A stretch of DNA of 64,000 nucleotides from Superficieibacter sp. 1612_C1 (GCF_015234305.1 NZ_JADGMI010000006.1:62001-126000), one strand, 5' to 3'; counted from the stretch's first letter, positions 31,570-42,088 are shown. Program-made: numbers and translations. Notes: generated from the letters alone by a model not told the origin.

Positions 31570-31638
31570 TGCATCCGGGAGGATTACTCGGCTGCGCCTC
31601 GCCCTACGGGCCGTTGCTGTCGCAACGTTATCCTCCCT
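31570..31638 (-). other. tRNA-Arg 3'-end remnant with inverted repeat
   Basis: At 31570-31587 the last 18 bases of a tRNA-Arg gene recur (TGGTGCATCCGGGAGGAT), then the sequence departs from tRNA. It continues as a GC-rich element containing CGTTGC-TGTC-GCAACG (about 31612-31627) and closes with ATCCTCCC, which is the reverse complement of GGGAGGAT. So it is a hairpin-forming unit built on a truncated tRNA 3' end, lying between two intact tRNA-Arg genes at equal spacing. Confidence 0.7.
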
Positions 31639-31701
31639 GGTGCCTGCGATAAGTCCGCAGAGGACAGGTAACAGCGTTCTGGCTGTTAACAGGGAGCAAA
31701 A

Positions 31702-31778
31702 TGGTGCATCCGGGAGGATTCGAACCTCCGACCGCTCGGTTCGTAGCCGAGTACTCTATCCAGCTGAGCTACGGATGC
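31702..31778 (-). tRNA. argZ: tRNA-Arg(ACG), copy 2
   Basis: 77 bases with encoded CCA, anticodon ACG, acceptor GCATCCG. It differs from copies 1, 3 and 4 by one compensated acceptor pair (G-C in place of A-T). Name by position. Confidence 0.97.
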
Positions 31779-31838
31779 ATCGGGATTACTGCTTTACTGC
31801 TGATACCTGTACCGCGTAACGCCGTACCAGGTAAGAGA

Positions 31839-31915
31839 TGGTGCATCCAGGAGGATTCGAACCTCCGACCGCTCGGTTCGTAGCCGAGTACTCTATCCAG
31901 CTGAGCTATGGATGC
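31839..31915 (-). tRNA. argY: tRNA-Arg(ACG), copy 3
   Basis: 77 bases with encoded CCA, anticodon ACG, same sequence as copy 1. The spacer to copy 2 repeats most of the spacer between copy 1 and the remnant (GATACCTGTACCGCGTAACGC), a sign of tandem duplication. Name by position. Confidence 0.97.
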
Positions 31916-31977
31916 ATCAGAATTACTACTTTACTACAGATTCAATGTTACTCAACCTGCCGTAACACTGATGAAGA

Positions 31978-32054
31978 TGGTGCATCCAGGAGGATTCGAA
32001 CCTCCGACCGCTCGGTTCGTAGCCGAGTACTCTATCCAGCTGAGCTATGGATGC
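31978..32054 (-). tRNA. argV: tRNA-Arg(ACG), copy 4
   Basis: 77 bases with encoded CCA, anticodon ACG. It lies three bases from serV and is probably cotranscribed with it. Name by position. Confidence 0.97.
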
Positions 32055-32057
32055 AAA

Positions 32058-32150
32058 TGGCGGTGAGGCGGGGATTCGAACCCCGGATGCAGCTTTTGAC
32101 CGCATACTCCCTTAGCAGGGGAGCGCCTTCAGCCTCTCGGCCACCTCACC
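32058..32150 (-). tRNA. serV: tRNA-Ser(GCT)
   Basis: 93-base class II tRNA with a long variable arm and encoded CCA. The anticodon loop CTGCTAA gives anticodon GCT for AGC/AGU codons; it is identical or nearly so to E. coli serV. First tRNA of the serV-argVYZQ transcript. Confidence 0.97.
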
Positions 32151-32462
32151 ACACGCCTCTTACGAGTGCTTCGAAGAACTTGTTTCTGCTCATCGTCGCT
32201 GCGTGGCGCACATATTACTTTCTGGGACTTATAAGTCAAACAATTTTTCCCAAGCTTTTATCGTTTGCACACTTCACACACAATTAGCCTGCAAAAACGG
32301 CAAAGAGAGTGATTTTTCGACGGAAAATTCTGCGGACGCAAGCGATTTACGCCTGATTAAGCGCAGCAAAAAAAGAGGATATTTAGCAGGGGGAGACGAA
32401 AAAAAGAAGAAAACGGAAACGAGAGGGATCCGCGCCTTACCAGACAGCAAGGCGCGAAAACA
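32151..32462. other. Intergenic region between csrA and serV
   Basis: 312 bp without a gene. CGCGCCTT / AAGGCGCG arms at about 32429-32457 form a hairpin just past the csrA stop (minus strand), probably its 3' end. The rest must contain the rRNA/tRNA-type promoter of serV; I cannot place it with confidence. Confidence 0.6.
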
Positions 32463-32648
32463 TTAGTAACTGGACTGCTGGGATTTTTCAGCCTGAATAC
32501 GCTGATAGATCTCTTCACGGTGAACAGAAACTTCTTTCGGGGCGTTTACGCCAATGCGTACCTGGTTGCCCTTCACCCCTAAAACTGTCACGGTGACCTC
32601 ATCCCCAATCATGAGGGTTTCACCAACTCGGCGAGTCAGAATCAGCAT
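32463..32648 (-). CDS. csrA: Carbon storage regulator CsrA
   Basis: A 61-residue RNA-binding protein, [52 protein letters not shown]..., identical or nearly so to E. coli CsrA, with Leu4 and Arg44 of the RNA-binding surface. It binds GGA motifs in leaders and controls glycogen, motility and biofilm genes. AAGGAG lies before the ATG. Confidence 0.99.
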
Positions 32649-33006
32649 TCTTTGCTCCTTGAAAGATTATAAGAGTCGGGTCTCTCTGTATCCCGGCATT
32701 ATCCGTCATATAACGCCAAAAAGTAAGCGATGACCAACACGTAAAGTGTAAGCAGTCACGGCATCACAATCTGTTAAACGTAAGTTTAGCCGATATACAA
32801 AACTTCAACCTGACTTTATCGTTATAAAACCGTCCCGATAAAGGTGACAGGCACGATGTCAGCACCCGATCCAGAAGCCAGGCAGACCCGGTTTCTGAAA
32901 TTCATTGTGTTCTCATCGTACTGCAATCTGTTCGGTCTGGATAGCAATAGTGCAGTTGCAGAACGCCTTTCTCGCAGAAAACGACGCTCGCAACTGCTTA
33001 TAGTTA
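32649..33006. other. csrA upstream region
   Basis: 358 bp between the alaS stop and the csrA start, read toward csrA on the minus strand. It has the length and position of the multi-promoter csrA leader of E. coli. No coding sequence is supported, and I cannot place the individual promoters. Confidence 0.5.
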
Positions 33007-35634
33007 TTACAGTTTTGTACTTACCCAGCTTTTAACGCTGGCTAATGCGCCAGGTAAAGCTGCCGCGTCGGTACCGCCAGCTTGCGCCATATCCGGACGC
33101 CCGCCGCCTTTACCGCCGACTTGCTGAGCAACCATACCCACCAGTTCCCCTGCTTTTACGCGATCGGTGACATCTTTTGATACACCTGCAATCAGAGAAA
33201 CCTTACCTTCCGCTACGGTTGCCAGAACCACAATTGTCGATCCCAGTTGGTTTTTAAGATCGTCAACCATCGTTCGCAGCATCTTCGGTTCAACGCCCGT
33301 CAGTTCACTGACCAGCAGCTTAACACCGTTGATCTCTTCCGCTTTACTGGAAAGACTTGCGCTTTCCTGAGCGGCAGCCTGCGCTTTAAGCTGTTGCAGC
33401 TCTTTTTCCAGCTGACGCGACCGTTCCAGCACTGAACGGACTTTGTCGCTCAGATTATGGCTATCGCCCTTCAGCAGTTGCGCAATATCGCTGAGCTGGT
33501 CGCTTTCCGCATGCAGCGCCGCAATGGCACCGTCACCCGTCACCGCTTCAATACGACGCACACCTGCCGCCGTGCCGGATTCAGACACAATACGGAACAG
33601 ACCAATATCACCGGTACGGCTGGCATGCGTGCCGCCACACAGTTCGGTGGAGAAGTCGCCCATACTCAGCACGCGCACGCGCTCATCGTATTTTTCACCG
33701 AACAGCGCCATCGCGCCCTTCTCGCGCGCCGCGTCCAGATCCATAATGTTCGTTTCGATCGGCAAGTTGCGGCGGATCTGCGCATTCACCAGATCTTCCA
33801 CTGCCCGGATTTCTGCCGGTTTCATGGCTTCGAAATGCGAGAAGTCGAAGCGCAGCACTTTATCGTTTACCAGCGACCCTTTCTGTGCAACGTGGGTCCC
33901 CAGTACCTGACGTAACGCCGCATGCATCAGGTGAGTGGCCGAGTGGTTGCGACGAATACGCGCGCGACGCTCTTCATCAACGTCCGCCTGTACGGCGTCG
34001 CCGACTTTCAGCGAACCGGTCGTCAGTTTGCCGAGATGACCAATTGCCTGGCCATACTTCTGCGTATCATCCACCGCAAAGCTAAAACCTGCGCCTTTGA
34101 TTTCGCCTTTATCGCCTACCTGACCGCCGGATTCGCCGTAGAACGGCGTCTCGTCAAGCACGACTACGGCCTGCTGGCCAGCGCTGATAGCGTCAACCGC
34201 TTTACCATCAACGAACAGCGCGGTCACTTTGCCGTTCAGTTCGAGGTAGTCGTAACCTTTAAATTCAGATGTCCCGTCAACGCGGATCATCGCGTTGTAG
34301 TCCGCGCCGAAACCGCTGGATTCGCGCGCGCGACGGCGCTGCGCTTCCATTGCTGCTTCAAAGCCCTCTTCATCGACTTTGATATTGCGCTCGCGGCAAA
34401 CGTCCGCCGTCAGGTCTACCGGGAAGCCGTAGGTGTCGTACAGGCGGAAGGCGGTTTCGCCATCCAGGGTATCGCCGGTCAGTTTCGTCAGCTCTTCATC
34501 GAGCAGCGCCAGGCCACGTTCCAGAGTGCGGGCAAACTGCTCTTCTTCGGTTTTCAGCACCTGCTCAACCTGCGCCTGCTGGCGTTTCAACTCTTCACCG
34601 GCAGCACCCATAACCTCAACCAGCGGCCCCACCAGCTTGTAGAAGAAGGTGTCTTTCGCGCCGAGCATATTGCCGTGGCGAATAGCACGGCGAATGATAC
34701 GACGCAGCACGTAGCCGCGGTTTTCATTCGACGGGATCACGCCATCGGCAATCAGGAAGGCGCAGGAGCGAATGTGGTCGGCAATCACGCGCAGCGATTT
34801 ATTGCTCAGATCGGTAGCACCAGTGACTTTTGCCACCGCGTCGATCAGCGTACGGAACAGGTCAATTTCATAGTTGGAATTAACATGTTGCATTACCGCC
34901 GTAATACGCTCCAGCCCCATACCGGTATCGACGGAGGGTTTCGGCAGCGGCTCCATCGTGCCGTCAGCCTGACGGTTGAACTGCATAAAGACGATGTTCC
35001 AGATCTCAATATAGCGATCGCCATCTTCTTCCGGGCTTCCCGGAGGGCCACCCCAGATGTGGTCGCCGTGATCGTAGAAAATTTCGGTGCACGGACCACA
35101 AGGACCGGTATCGCCCATCTGCCAGAAGTTATCAGAGGCATACGGCGCGCCTTTGTTGTCACCGATGCGAATAATGCGCTCAGCCGGGATGCCGACTTCT
35201 TTTTCCCAGATGGCATAGGCTTCGTCGTCAGTTTCGTAAACGGTCACCCACAGACGCTCTTTCGGCAGGGCAAACCAGTTTTCTCCGGTCAGCAGTTCCC
35301 ACGCATATTGAATGGCGTCGTGTTTGAAATAGTCACCGAAGCTGAAGTTACCCAGCATTTCGAAGAACGTATGGTGGCGTGCAGTGTAACCGACGTTTTC
35401 CAGGTCGTTATGTTTACCGCCCGCACGCACGCAACGCTGAGACGTGGTGGCACGAGAGTAGTTACGTTTGTCGAGTCCAAGGAAAACATCCTTGAACTGA
35501 TTCATCCCGGCATTAGTGAACAGCAGCGTCGGGTCGTTGTGAGGAACAAGGGAGCTGCTGGCAACTACCTGATGTCCCTTACCGTGGAAAAAGTCGAGAA
35601 ACGCCTGACGGATCTCAGCGGTGCTCTTGCTCAT
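33007..35634 (-). CDS. alaS: Alanyl-tRNA synthetase AlaS
   Basis: An 875-residue enzyme. The class II aminoacylation domain begins [47 protein letters not shown]. The editing domain has the HxxxH zinc motif ([12 protein letters not shown]) and the CxxxH motif ([16 protein letters not shown]). A C-terminal coiled-coil/C-Ala domain closes the protein ([15 protein letters not shown]). It charges tRNA-Ala and clears mischarged Ser and Gly. In E. coli it also represses its own promoter. Confidence 0.99.
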   Translation of the reverse strand: MSKSTAEIRQAFLDFFHGKGHQVVASSSLVPHNDPTLLFTNAGMNQFKDVFLGLDKRNYSRATTSQRCVRAGGKHNDLENVGYTARHHTFFEMLGNFSFGDYFKHDAIQYAWELLTGENWFALPKERLWVTVYETDDEAYAIWEKEVGIPAERIIRIGDNKGAPYASDNFWQMGDTGPCGPCTEIFYDHGDHIWGGPPGSPEEDGDRYIEIWNIVFMQFNRQADGTMEPLPKPSVDTGMGLERITAVMQHVNSNYEIDLFRTLIDAVAKVTGATDLSNKSLRVIADHIRSCAFLIADGVIPSNENRGYVLRRIIRRAIRHGNMLGAKDTFFYKLVGPLVEVMGAAGEELKRQQAQVEQVLKTEEEQFARTLERGLALLDEELTKLTGDTLDGETAFRLYDTYGFPVDLTADVCRERNIKVDEEGFEAAMEAQRRRARESSGFGADYNAMIRVDGTSEFKGYDYLELNGKVTALFVDGKAVDAISAGQQAVVVLDETPFYGESGGQVGDKGEIKGAGFSFAVDDTQKYGQAIGHLGKLTTGSLKVGDAVQADVDEERRARIRRNHSATHLMHAALRQVLGTHVAQKGSLVNDKVLRFDFSHFEAMKPAEIRAVEDLVNAQIRRNLPIETNIMDLDAAREKGAMALFGEKYDERVRVLSMGDFSTELCGGTHASRTGDIGLFRIVSESGTAAGVRRIEAVTGDGAIAALHAESDQLSDIAQLLKGDSHNLSDKVRSVLERSRQLEKELQQLKAQAAAQESASLSSKAEEINGVKLLVSELTGVEPKMLRTMVDDLKNQLGSTIVVLATVAEGKVSLIAGVSKDVTDRVKAGELVGMVAQQVGGKGGGRPDMAQAGGTDAAALPGALASVKSWVSTKL

Positions 35635-35761
35635 AATTATCCTGAAATCAAGCTAACGAATATCGTAGCCAGCGGACACCCTGAGGTACATCAACGCCAG
35701 CTACCGAAAAAGTGGGAATAAGATAAGTTTTCTTGACGGGGAAGTAAAATCCCGTATGCGG

Positions 35762-36262
35762 TCAATCAGTAAAATTTCGCCAGATATCCTGAATATCTTC
35801 CATAAGATAGCCACGATAGAGCAAAAATCGCTGGATTTTCACTTTTTGTGGAAAGTCAGTAGGCAACGGTTCGCCATATTTTCGTACGGCCTGCTCTTTA
35901 GCAAGTACAGCCCACTCAATCTCACATTCCCGCATCGCCCGTTCGCCAACCTCGCGGGGAATGCCCTTCTGATTAAGCTCCTGACGAATGCGCGCCGGGC
36001 CATACCCTTTGCGGCTACGGCTGGCGATAAACTGCTGCACGAAACGGCTGTCATCAAGGTAGTGATTTTCGATGCACCATACGATGACGCGATCCACATC
36101 CTCTGGCGTCGCATCTGACGCTTCAGGGCCTTGTTTCGTGATGATGGGCGCGGCCAGCTTACGGCGCAACTCCTGCTCGCTGTGGTCGCGCATAGCCAGA
36201 ATGCGTACAGCACGGTCAAGGAGTCGCGAATACGCAGAGCGGCGTGGGGTATTCTCTGTCAT
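35762..36262 (-). CDS. recX: RecA regulator RecX
   Basis: A 166-residue protein of repeated three-helix units ([73 protein letters not shown]), the RecX pattern. It binds in the RecA filament groove and caps its growth. It lies downstream of recA on the same strand, separated by a stem-loop, so it is probably produced by read-through as in E. coli. Confidence 0.97.
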   Translation of the reverse strand: MTENTPRRSAYSRLLDRAVRILAMRDHSEQELRRKLAAPIITKQGPEASDATPEDVDRVIVWCIENHYLDDSRFVQQFIASRSRKGYGPARIRQELNQKGIPREVGERAMRECEIEWAVLAKEQAVRKYGEPLPTDFPQKVKIQRFLLYRGYLMEDIQDIWRNFTD

Positions 36263-36348
36263 AGCAAAACCTGCAAGCGTTAAAATAGCAAAAGGGCCGC
36301 ATTAAGCAGCCCTTTAGTGACTAACATCCGTCGATGTTACCTGATTTT

Positions 36349-36380
36349 CTGGAGGATGCCATTTACGTTGCCTCCTCCAG
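36349..36380 (-). terminator. Stem-loop between recA and recX
   Basis: Arms CTGGAGGA and TCCTCCAG just past the recA stop, without a strong T-tract. It fits a leaky terminator that lowers recX relative to recA. A second hairpin, AAAGGGC/GCCCTTT followed by T's on the minus strand, lies at about 36291-36316. Confidence 0.6.
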
Positions 36381-36393
36381 CTTTACCGAAAGA

Positions 36394-37506
<1,113 letters not shown>

Positions 37507-37529
37507 TTACTGTTCTGTTGCGCTAATTA

Positions 37530-37549
37530 TACTGTATAGCCATACAGTA
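37530..37549 (-). promoter_or_regulatory. LexA (SOS) box of recA
   Basis: CTGTATAGCCATACAG fits CTGT-N8-ACAG exactly and extends to a 20-bp imperfect dyad flanked by TA. Position relative to recA matches the E. coli operator. Confidence 0.93.
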
Positions 37550-38047
37550 TCAAGCATTTTGTAGAAAATTTTGCCACAGGGTTTGCAGGGCATACGCCGT
37601 GGCCTGACGCCGCACTGCATCACGGTCGCCAGCGAAACATTCACAGCGGGTAATCCCCTCTCCGCGAGCGCTGGCAAAGCCAAACCAGACTGTGCCGACC
37701 GGCTTGGTTTCGCTGCCGCCGTCCGGTCCGGCAATGCCGCTGATGGAGACAGCGTAATCGGCACGCGCCGCGCGCAGTGCGCCAATCGCCATCTCGACGA
37801 CGACAGGTTCACTCACCGCGCCGTGCTGTTCAAGTGTGGCACTTTTTACGCCGATCATTTGCGCTTTTGCTTCATTACTGTAGGTGACAAAGCCGCGTTC
37901 AAACCAGGCGGAGCTGCCCGCGATGTCGGTAATCACTTTCGCCACCCAGCCGCCGGTGCAGGATTCCGCGGTGGTCATTGTTGCGCCGCGCGCCTTAAGC
38001 GCCAGCCCTACACGCTGACTTAACTGTTGTAATTCACCCTCGGTCAT
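37550..38047 (-). CDS. pncC: Nicotinamide-nucleotide amidase PncC (YgaD)
   Basis: A 165-residue CinA C-terminal domain protein: TTAESCTGGWVAKVITDIAGSSAWFERGFVTYSNEAK and VSISGIAGPDGGSETKPVGTVWFGF. It hydrolyses NMN to NaMN in pyridine nucleotide recycling. It lies just upstream of recA on the same strand, the arrangement of E. coli. Compare the YdeJ-like paralogue at 6026, which has Phe in place of the motif Tyr. Confidence 0.96.
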   Translation of the reverse strand: MTEGELQQLSQRVGLALKARGATMTTAESCTGGWVAKVITDIAGSSAWFERGFVTYSNEAKAQMIGVKSATLEQHGAVSEPVVVEMAIGALRAARADYAVSISGIAGPDGGSETKPVGTVWFGFASARGEGITRCECFAGDRDAVRRQATAYALQTLWQNFLQNA

Positions 38048-38173
38048 AGGGGCCTCGCGATGCCGAAAAGAATGGACAACAAGATAGCACTTTCCAGCAG
38101 GAGATGGGGGCGACGAGTTGATTTTACGAGGAAGATTCAGAAAAAAGGCCAGCCAGGGCTGACCTTTAAAGCT

Positions 38174-39052
38174 TTATTTCATGCTGTTGGCGATGGTTTC
38201 AATATTGTGACGCATCGCTTTCTCATAGGTATCCGCCACGCCGCCGGGTGCGGACAGGGCTTCAGGATACAGCTCGCCTCCCGGCTGTGCGCCGGTGGCG
38301 CTGGCAATCTGCCGGACCAGGCGCGGATCGAGCTGATTTTCCATAAACCAGACTTTCACGCCGTCGGCTTTAATCTGCTTAATCATCTGGGCAATCTGCG
38401 CCGCGCTCGGCTCGCTTTCCGAGGAGAGCCCCTGCGGCGGGACGAAGGTTACACCATACGCCCGGCCAAAATAGCCGAAGGCATCATGGCTGGTGAGCAC
38501 TTTACGCTTCGCCTGCGGTATCGCGCTGAACTGCGTTTTTGCCCAGCTATCCAGCTGTTGAAGCTGGGTAATGTAGCGGCTGCCGGACGCTTTCAGATCG
38601 GCAGCATCTTGCGGATCGGCCTTCTCCAGCGCCGCCTGAATGTTCTTCGCATAGTGCACACCGTTGGCAACATCATTCCACGCATGCGGATCGGTCACGG
38701 TTTTACCGTCCTCCTCCAGAGTATGCGTTTTGATACCGTCTGAGGCGACAACCAGCGTGCCGTGAAAGCCGGAAGCTTTGACCATCCGGTCAAGCCAGCC
38801 CTCCAGCCCAAGACCGTTAACCACCACCACGTCGGCTTTGCTCAGCATCGCGCTGTCCTGGGGCGACGGTTCAAAGGTATGCGGATCGCCGTCCGGTCCT
38901 ACCAGCGTTCTCACGTTAACGTGATCGCCTCCGACCTGCTGAGTAATATCCTCGAGTATCGAAAAACTGGTAACCACATTCAGCGTTTTCGCCATCGCGT
39001 TCTGCGCCATGACGCTGAGCGCCAGCGCAATAATGACCCCTGTACATTTCAT
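38174..39052 (-). CDS. Zn/Mn ABC transporter substrate-binding protein (ZnuA/SitA-type, cluster A-I)
   Basis: A 292-residue protein with a signal peptide (MKCTGVIIALALSVMAQNAMA). The metal-binding His residues of cluster A-I proteins are in GDPHTFEPSPQD (about 58), TDPHAWNDV (about 130) and TSHDAFGYF (about 190), with the last acidic ligand expected near the C-terminus. The His-rich loop typical of ZnuA is short and has only one His, so Zn or Mn are both possible. Last gene of a four-gene minus-strand operon inserted between pncC and mltB. Confidence 0.9.
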   Translation of the reverse strand: MKCTGVIIALALSVMAQNAMAKTLNVVTSFSILEDITQQVGGDHVNVRTLVGPDGDPHTFEPSPQDSAMLSKADVVVVNGLGLEGWLDRMVKASGFHGTLVVASDGIKTHTLEEDGKTVTDPHAWNDVANGVHYAKNIQAALEKADPQDAADLKASGSRYITQLQQLDSWAKTQFSAIPQAKRKVLTSHDAFGYFGRAYGVTFVPPQGLSSESEPSAAQIAQMIKQIKADGVKVWFMENQLDPRLVRQIASATGAQPGGELYPEALSAPGGVADTYEKAMRHNIETIANSMK

Positions 39053-39067
39053 CTTTTCCCCTTGCTA

Positions 39068-39928
39068 TTAAAAAATGGCGCGCAAACTGCTTGCCAGCCC
39101 GCTACGCCTGCCAAATAAAACGGATATAAAAAACAGGGCGCTGGCGGTCAGAACAATGGATGGCCCGGCGGGAAGATTGGCTCCCCAGGAGAGGCTCAAT
39201 CCCAACCAGGCGCTGAGGACACCGCCTGCTCCAGCCAGCACCAGCAGCCCCGGCAGAGTATTCGCCCAGCAGCGTGCGGCGACCGCAGGCAGCATCATGA
39301 CGCCCACCGCCATCAGCGTGCCGAGGACCTGAAAACCGGCCACCAGATTCAGCACCAGCAGCGCCAGAAACAGGCCGTGCAGCAACGAGGGTAGCCAGCG
39401 GGCATTCACCTGTAGCCAGGCGCTGTCGAACGCTTCACTCACCAGCCCGCGATAGAACAGCGCCAGGCACACTAACGTGATGCCGGACACACCCGCGACA
39501 AAAATAGCCGCGTCGGTATCGACCGCCAGAATCGAGCCAAACAGCAAATGCAGAAGATCGACGCTGGAGCCGCGCAGGGATACCAGCGTCACCCCCAGCG
39601 CCAGCGATCCCAGATAGAACCCGGCAAAACTGGCGTCCTCTTTAAGCAGCGTGCGGCGACTCACCCATCCGGCGATCAGCGCGACCACGATCCCGGCAAT
39701 AAACCCGCCGATGCTCATCGCCAGAAGCGACATACCGTTGAGCAGATAGCCCACCGCCACGCCCGGCAAAATCGCGTGGGAAAGCGCGTCTCCCATCAGG
39801 CTCATCCGCCGCAAAAGCAGAAAAACGCCCAGTGCCGTGGTGCTCATGGAAAGCGCCAGGCACACCACCAGCGCGCGGCGCATAAAGCCAAACTCAATAA
39901 ACGGCTGAAAAAAGAGATGCCAGATCAT
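39068..39928 (-). CDS. Zn/Mn ABC transporter permease (ABC-3 family)
   Basis: A 286-residue permease with about eight membrane helices. FMRRALVVCLALSMSTTALGVFLLLRRMSLMGDALSHAILPGVAVGYLL is the ABC-3 family signature shared with ZnuB and SitC. It overlaps the ATPase gene by four bases (ATGA) and lies 15 bp upstream of the binding-protein gene. It forms the inner-membrane channel for the metal. Confidence 0.92.
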   Translation of the reverse strand: MIWHLFFQPFIEFGFMRRALVVCLALSMSTTALGVFLLLRRMSLMGDALSHAILPGVAVGYLLNGMSLLAMSIGGFIAGIVVALIAGWVSRRTLLKEDASFAGFYLGSLALGVTLVSLRGSSVDLLHLLFGSILAVDTDAAIFVAGVSGITLVCLALFYRGLVSEAFDSAWLQVNARWLPSLLHGLFLALLVLNLVAGFQVLGTLMAVGVMMLPAVAARCWANTLPGLLVLAGAGGVLSAWLGLSLSWGANLPAGPSIVLTASALFFISVLFGRRSGLASSLRAIF

Positions 39929-40581
39929 GCAAACGCCGCTCCCTGCGTGCTGCCCCAGTACGCCTGTTCAGCCGCGAGATGAAGATTTTCAGGAAAGTAG
40001 TCAGCCACGCGCTGGCTATCGTGCAGTACCGCCAGCAGGGTTTGCCCCTGCCGATTCATTTCAATCATGAGTGTCATAAGGGCTTGCCGGGTAATTTCAT
40101 CGACGCCGGTAAAAGGTTCATCCAGCATCACCAGCGGTGCCTGCTGGAGCAGAACGCGGGCGAACAACATCCGCTGGAACTGCCCGCCGGAAAGCCGATC
40201 GATGGTGACACCGGCCATGGCGCTCAGGCCAACACGCTCCAGAACCGCCGCAATACGCTTTCGCAGGTGGCGATCCAGCGCTTTTAACAATGAGATCCGC
40301 GGCCAGGCCCCCATACTCACCACGTCCTGCACGGTGAGGGGAAACTGCGACTCCAGCGCGTGACGCTGCGCCAGCCAGCCAATCACCGGCCGCCCGGACG
40401 ACCAACGGACCGTACCGCTGACGGGAGGTATAAAGCCTGCCAGCGTTTTCAGCAGCGTCGATTTACCGCAGCCGTTAACGCCAGTAATAGCCGTCATGCT
40501 GCCGGTTTCAATCGTGCCGCTTAACGAGGCGGTAATCGGCTGGCGGTCATAGCCCACCACAAGGTGATCAAGTTCAATCAT
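39925..40581 (-). CDS. Zn/Mn ABC transporter ATPase
   Basis: A 218-residue ATPase. Walker A GVNGCGKST (about residues 34-42), Q-loop GWLAQRHALE, signature LSGGQFQRMLFARVL, Walker B LVMLDEPFTGVD, H-loop AVLHDSQRV. The ATG at 40579-40581 overlaps the stop of the upstream 36-codon gene (ATGA), giving a start at MIELDHLV. Powers the permease encoded at 39068. Confidence 0.92.
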   Translation of the reverse strand: MIELDHLVVGYDRQPITASLSGTIETGSMTAITGVNGCGKSTLLKTLAGFIPPVSGTVRWSSGRPVIGWLAQRHALESQFPLTVQDVVSMGAWPRISLLKALDRHLRKRIAAVLERVGLSAMAGVTIDRLSGGQFQRMLFARVLLQQAPLVMLDEPFTGVDEITRQALMTLMIEMNRQGQTLLAVLHDSQRVADYFPENLHLAAEQAYWGSTQGAAFA

Positions 40582-40688
40582 GGCAATACCACCGCCCAGG
40601 TCACGGCTAACCACAGGACGATGAGTAGCAAGACTGCGAATAGCAGGCGCGTGACGGCAGAAAAAGAGAAAAGCGTGGAAGAAAGCAT
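40578..40688 (-). CDS. 36-residue hydrophobic peptide, first gene of the metal-transport operon
   Basis: Read from the sequence: MLSSTLFSFSAVTRLLFAVL..., a single membrane helix rich in Leu/Val with one Arg, ending WAVVLP. GAGGT sits at good spacing before the ATG and the stop overlaps the ATPase start by ATGA, so the frame is translationally coupled. These features make it a real small gene rather than chance. It may be an inner-membrane partner of the transporter or a leader peptide; I recognise no family. Confidence 0.65.
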   Translation of the reverse strand: MLSSTLFSFSAVTRLLFAVLLLIVLWLAVTWAVVLP

Positions 40689-40698
40689 GGAATACCTC

Positions 40699-40716
40699 AT
40701 AACGTTATAACATAAC
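40699..40716 (-). promoter_or_regulatory. Zur-box-like dyad before the metal-transport operon
   Basis: On the minus strand GTTATGTTATAACGTTAT, centred on GTTATAAC, resembles Zur operators of proteobacteria (ATGTTATAACAT core). It ends a few bases before the ribosome site of the small first gene. It does not resemble MntR or Fur boxes, which favours a zinc system. Confidence 0.45.
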
Positions 40717-40851
40717 AATAATGAGTTTGTAGAGAAATGTAAATCAGGTTTACCGCGAGGAATATGTCGAAATATTTCAGGCTAACGAAGGACGTTTTCG
40801 CCCCGACGCTGGGTGCCGGGGCGAGAGAAGCATACAAGAAGCGTTATTGAA

Positions 40852-41928
40852 CTATCGCGCCAGCGCCACCGCTTCACCCAGTTGCCAGACGGCCATCGCA
40901 TAGTTGGTACTATGGTTATAGCGGGTGATGGTGTAGAAGTTAGGGAAGCCGTACCAGTACTGGTAGCTGGTGCCGATATCCAGCCGCAGCAGGCTGGCCT
41001 GCTGGTGATTACCCAGCGGCTGAAGCGGCGTCAGTCCGGCAGCGGCAAGCTGTGACACGCTGTATTTGGTATTGAATCCGCTTTCCAGCCCCACCGCCTG
41101 ACCGCTGGCCTGCACCGCAACCAGATCACCCTTCACCCAGCCATGTTCTTTGAAATAGTTAGCGACGCTGCCGATAGCGTCTTCCGGATCCCACAGGTTA
41201 ATCCGTCCATCGCCGTTAAAATCGACCGCATACTGCTTATATGAGGAGGGCATGAACTGGCCATACCCCATCGCACCAGCAAATGACCCCTGCAAATCCA
41301 GCGGATCGTCCTGCTCGTCGCGCGCCATCAGCAGGAAGGTTTCCAGTTCGCCGGAGAAGTATTCGGCGCGGCGCGGGTAGTTAAAGGAGAGCGTCGCCAG
41401 CGCATCAAGAATACGCGTTTTGCCCATCACCCGGCCCCAGCGGGTTTCCACACCGATAATACCGACAATGATTTCCGGCGGCACGCCGTACACCTGCCAT
41501 GCGCGGTTCAGCGCATCCTGGTACTGATTCCAGAACACGACACCATTTTGCACGTTATCCGGGGTAATGAACTGCTGGCGATAGCGCAACCATGCGCCAT
41601 TCGGGCCGCTCGGCAACGTCGAGGTGGTCGGTGCCTGCCGGTCCATCAGGCGCAGCACGTTATCTTTACGCTTCGCCTGCGACAGGATCTCCTGAAGCTG
41701 CTGCTTATTAAAACCATGCTTGCTCACCATTTTATCGATGAACTGTTCCGCCACCGGGTTATTAGCGAAGTCACCGCTGAGCATCATCACGTTATGCTGC
41801 GGCTCCAGCAGGAAACCGCCAGACGGAGCCACCGTTTCAGGAGGCGCGGCGGGCGTTTTGGGTTTGCTGCTACAGGCAGCGAGCAAAGTAACTAACGGAA
41901 GTAGAGCCAGGTAACGACGCTTAAGCAT
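40852..41928 (-). CDS. mltB: Membrane-bound lytic murein transglycosylase B MltB
   Basis: A 358-residue lipoprotein: signal with lipobox LAAC (MLKRRYLALLPLVTLLAACSS). The catalytic Glu lies in GIIGVETRWGR, followed by AMGYGQFMPSSYKQYAVDFNGDGRINLWDPEDAIGSVANYF, the MltB family core. It cleaves peptidoglycan to 1,6-anhydro ends at the outer membrane. Start at MLKRRY (41928), giving the family length; longer frames upstream add unrelated residues. Divergent from srlA. Confidence 0.97.
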   Translation of the reverse strand: MLKRRYLALLPLVTLLAACSSKPKTPAAPPETVAPSGGFLLEPQHNVMMLSGDFANNPVAEQFIDKMVSKHGFNKQQLQEILSQAKRKDNVLRLMDRQAPTTSTLPSGPNGAWLRYRQQFITPDNVQNGVVFWNQYQDALNRAWQVYGVPPEIIVGIIGVETRWGRVMGKTRILDALATLSFNYPRRAEYFSGELETFLLMARDEQDDPLDLQGSFAGAMGYGQFMPSSYKQYAVDFNGDGRINLWDPEDAIGSVANYFKEHGWVKGDLVAVQASGQAVGLESGFNTKYSVSQLAAAGLTPLQPLGNHQQASLLRLDIGTSYQYWYGFPNFYTITRYNHSTNYAMAVWQLGEAVALAR

Positions 41929-42088
41929 GGGAGTTCCATTCAACGAATTTGAGCAAAGGCAAGTATGGTAAAACATCCGCCAGCTCTCAAGGAAGCGGTA
42001 GTGTTTCCTGCAAACAAAAAAGTGCTTCTGCACATTCCGATACCTCCTCTCTTTTTACTATCTTTCAAACTAAAATATTTATCTTTCA

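Noticed and set aside
31430-32054. Regular tRNA spacing considered as a CRISPR-like repeat array
   Set aside because: The repeats are full tRNA-Arg genes with encoded CCA; there are no short repeats with unique spacers and no cas genes.
31429-32287. Repeated short frames reading [19 protein letters not shown]
   Set aside because: These are translations of the antisense of tRNA-Arg genes, a well-known false annotation.
33922-35721. Long plus-strand frame of about 600 codons opposite alaS
   Set aside because: It is the antisense of a highly expressed, GC-biased gene; the product has no recognisable domain and the alaS frame is certain.
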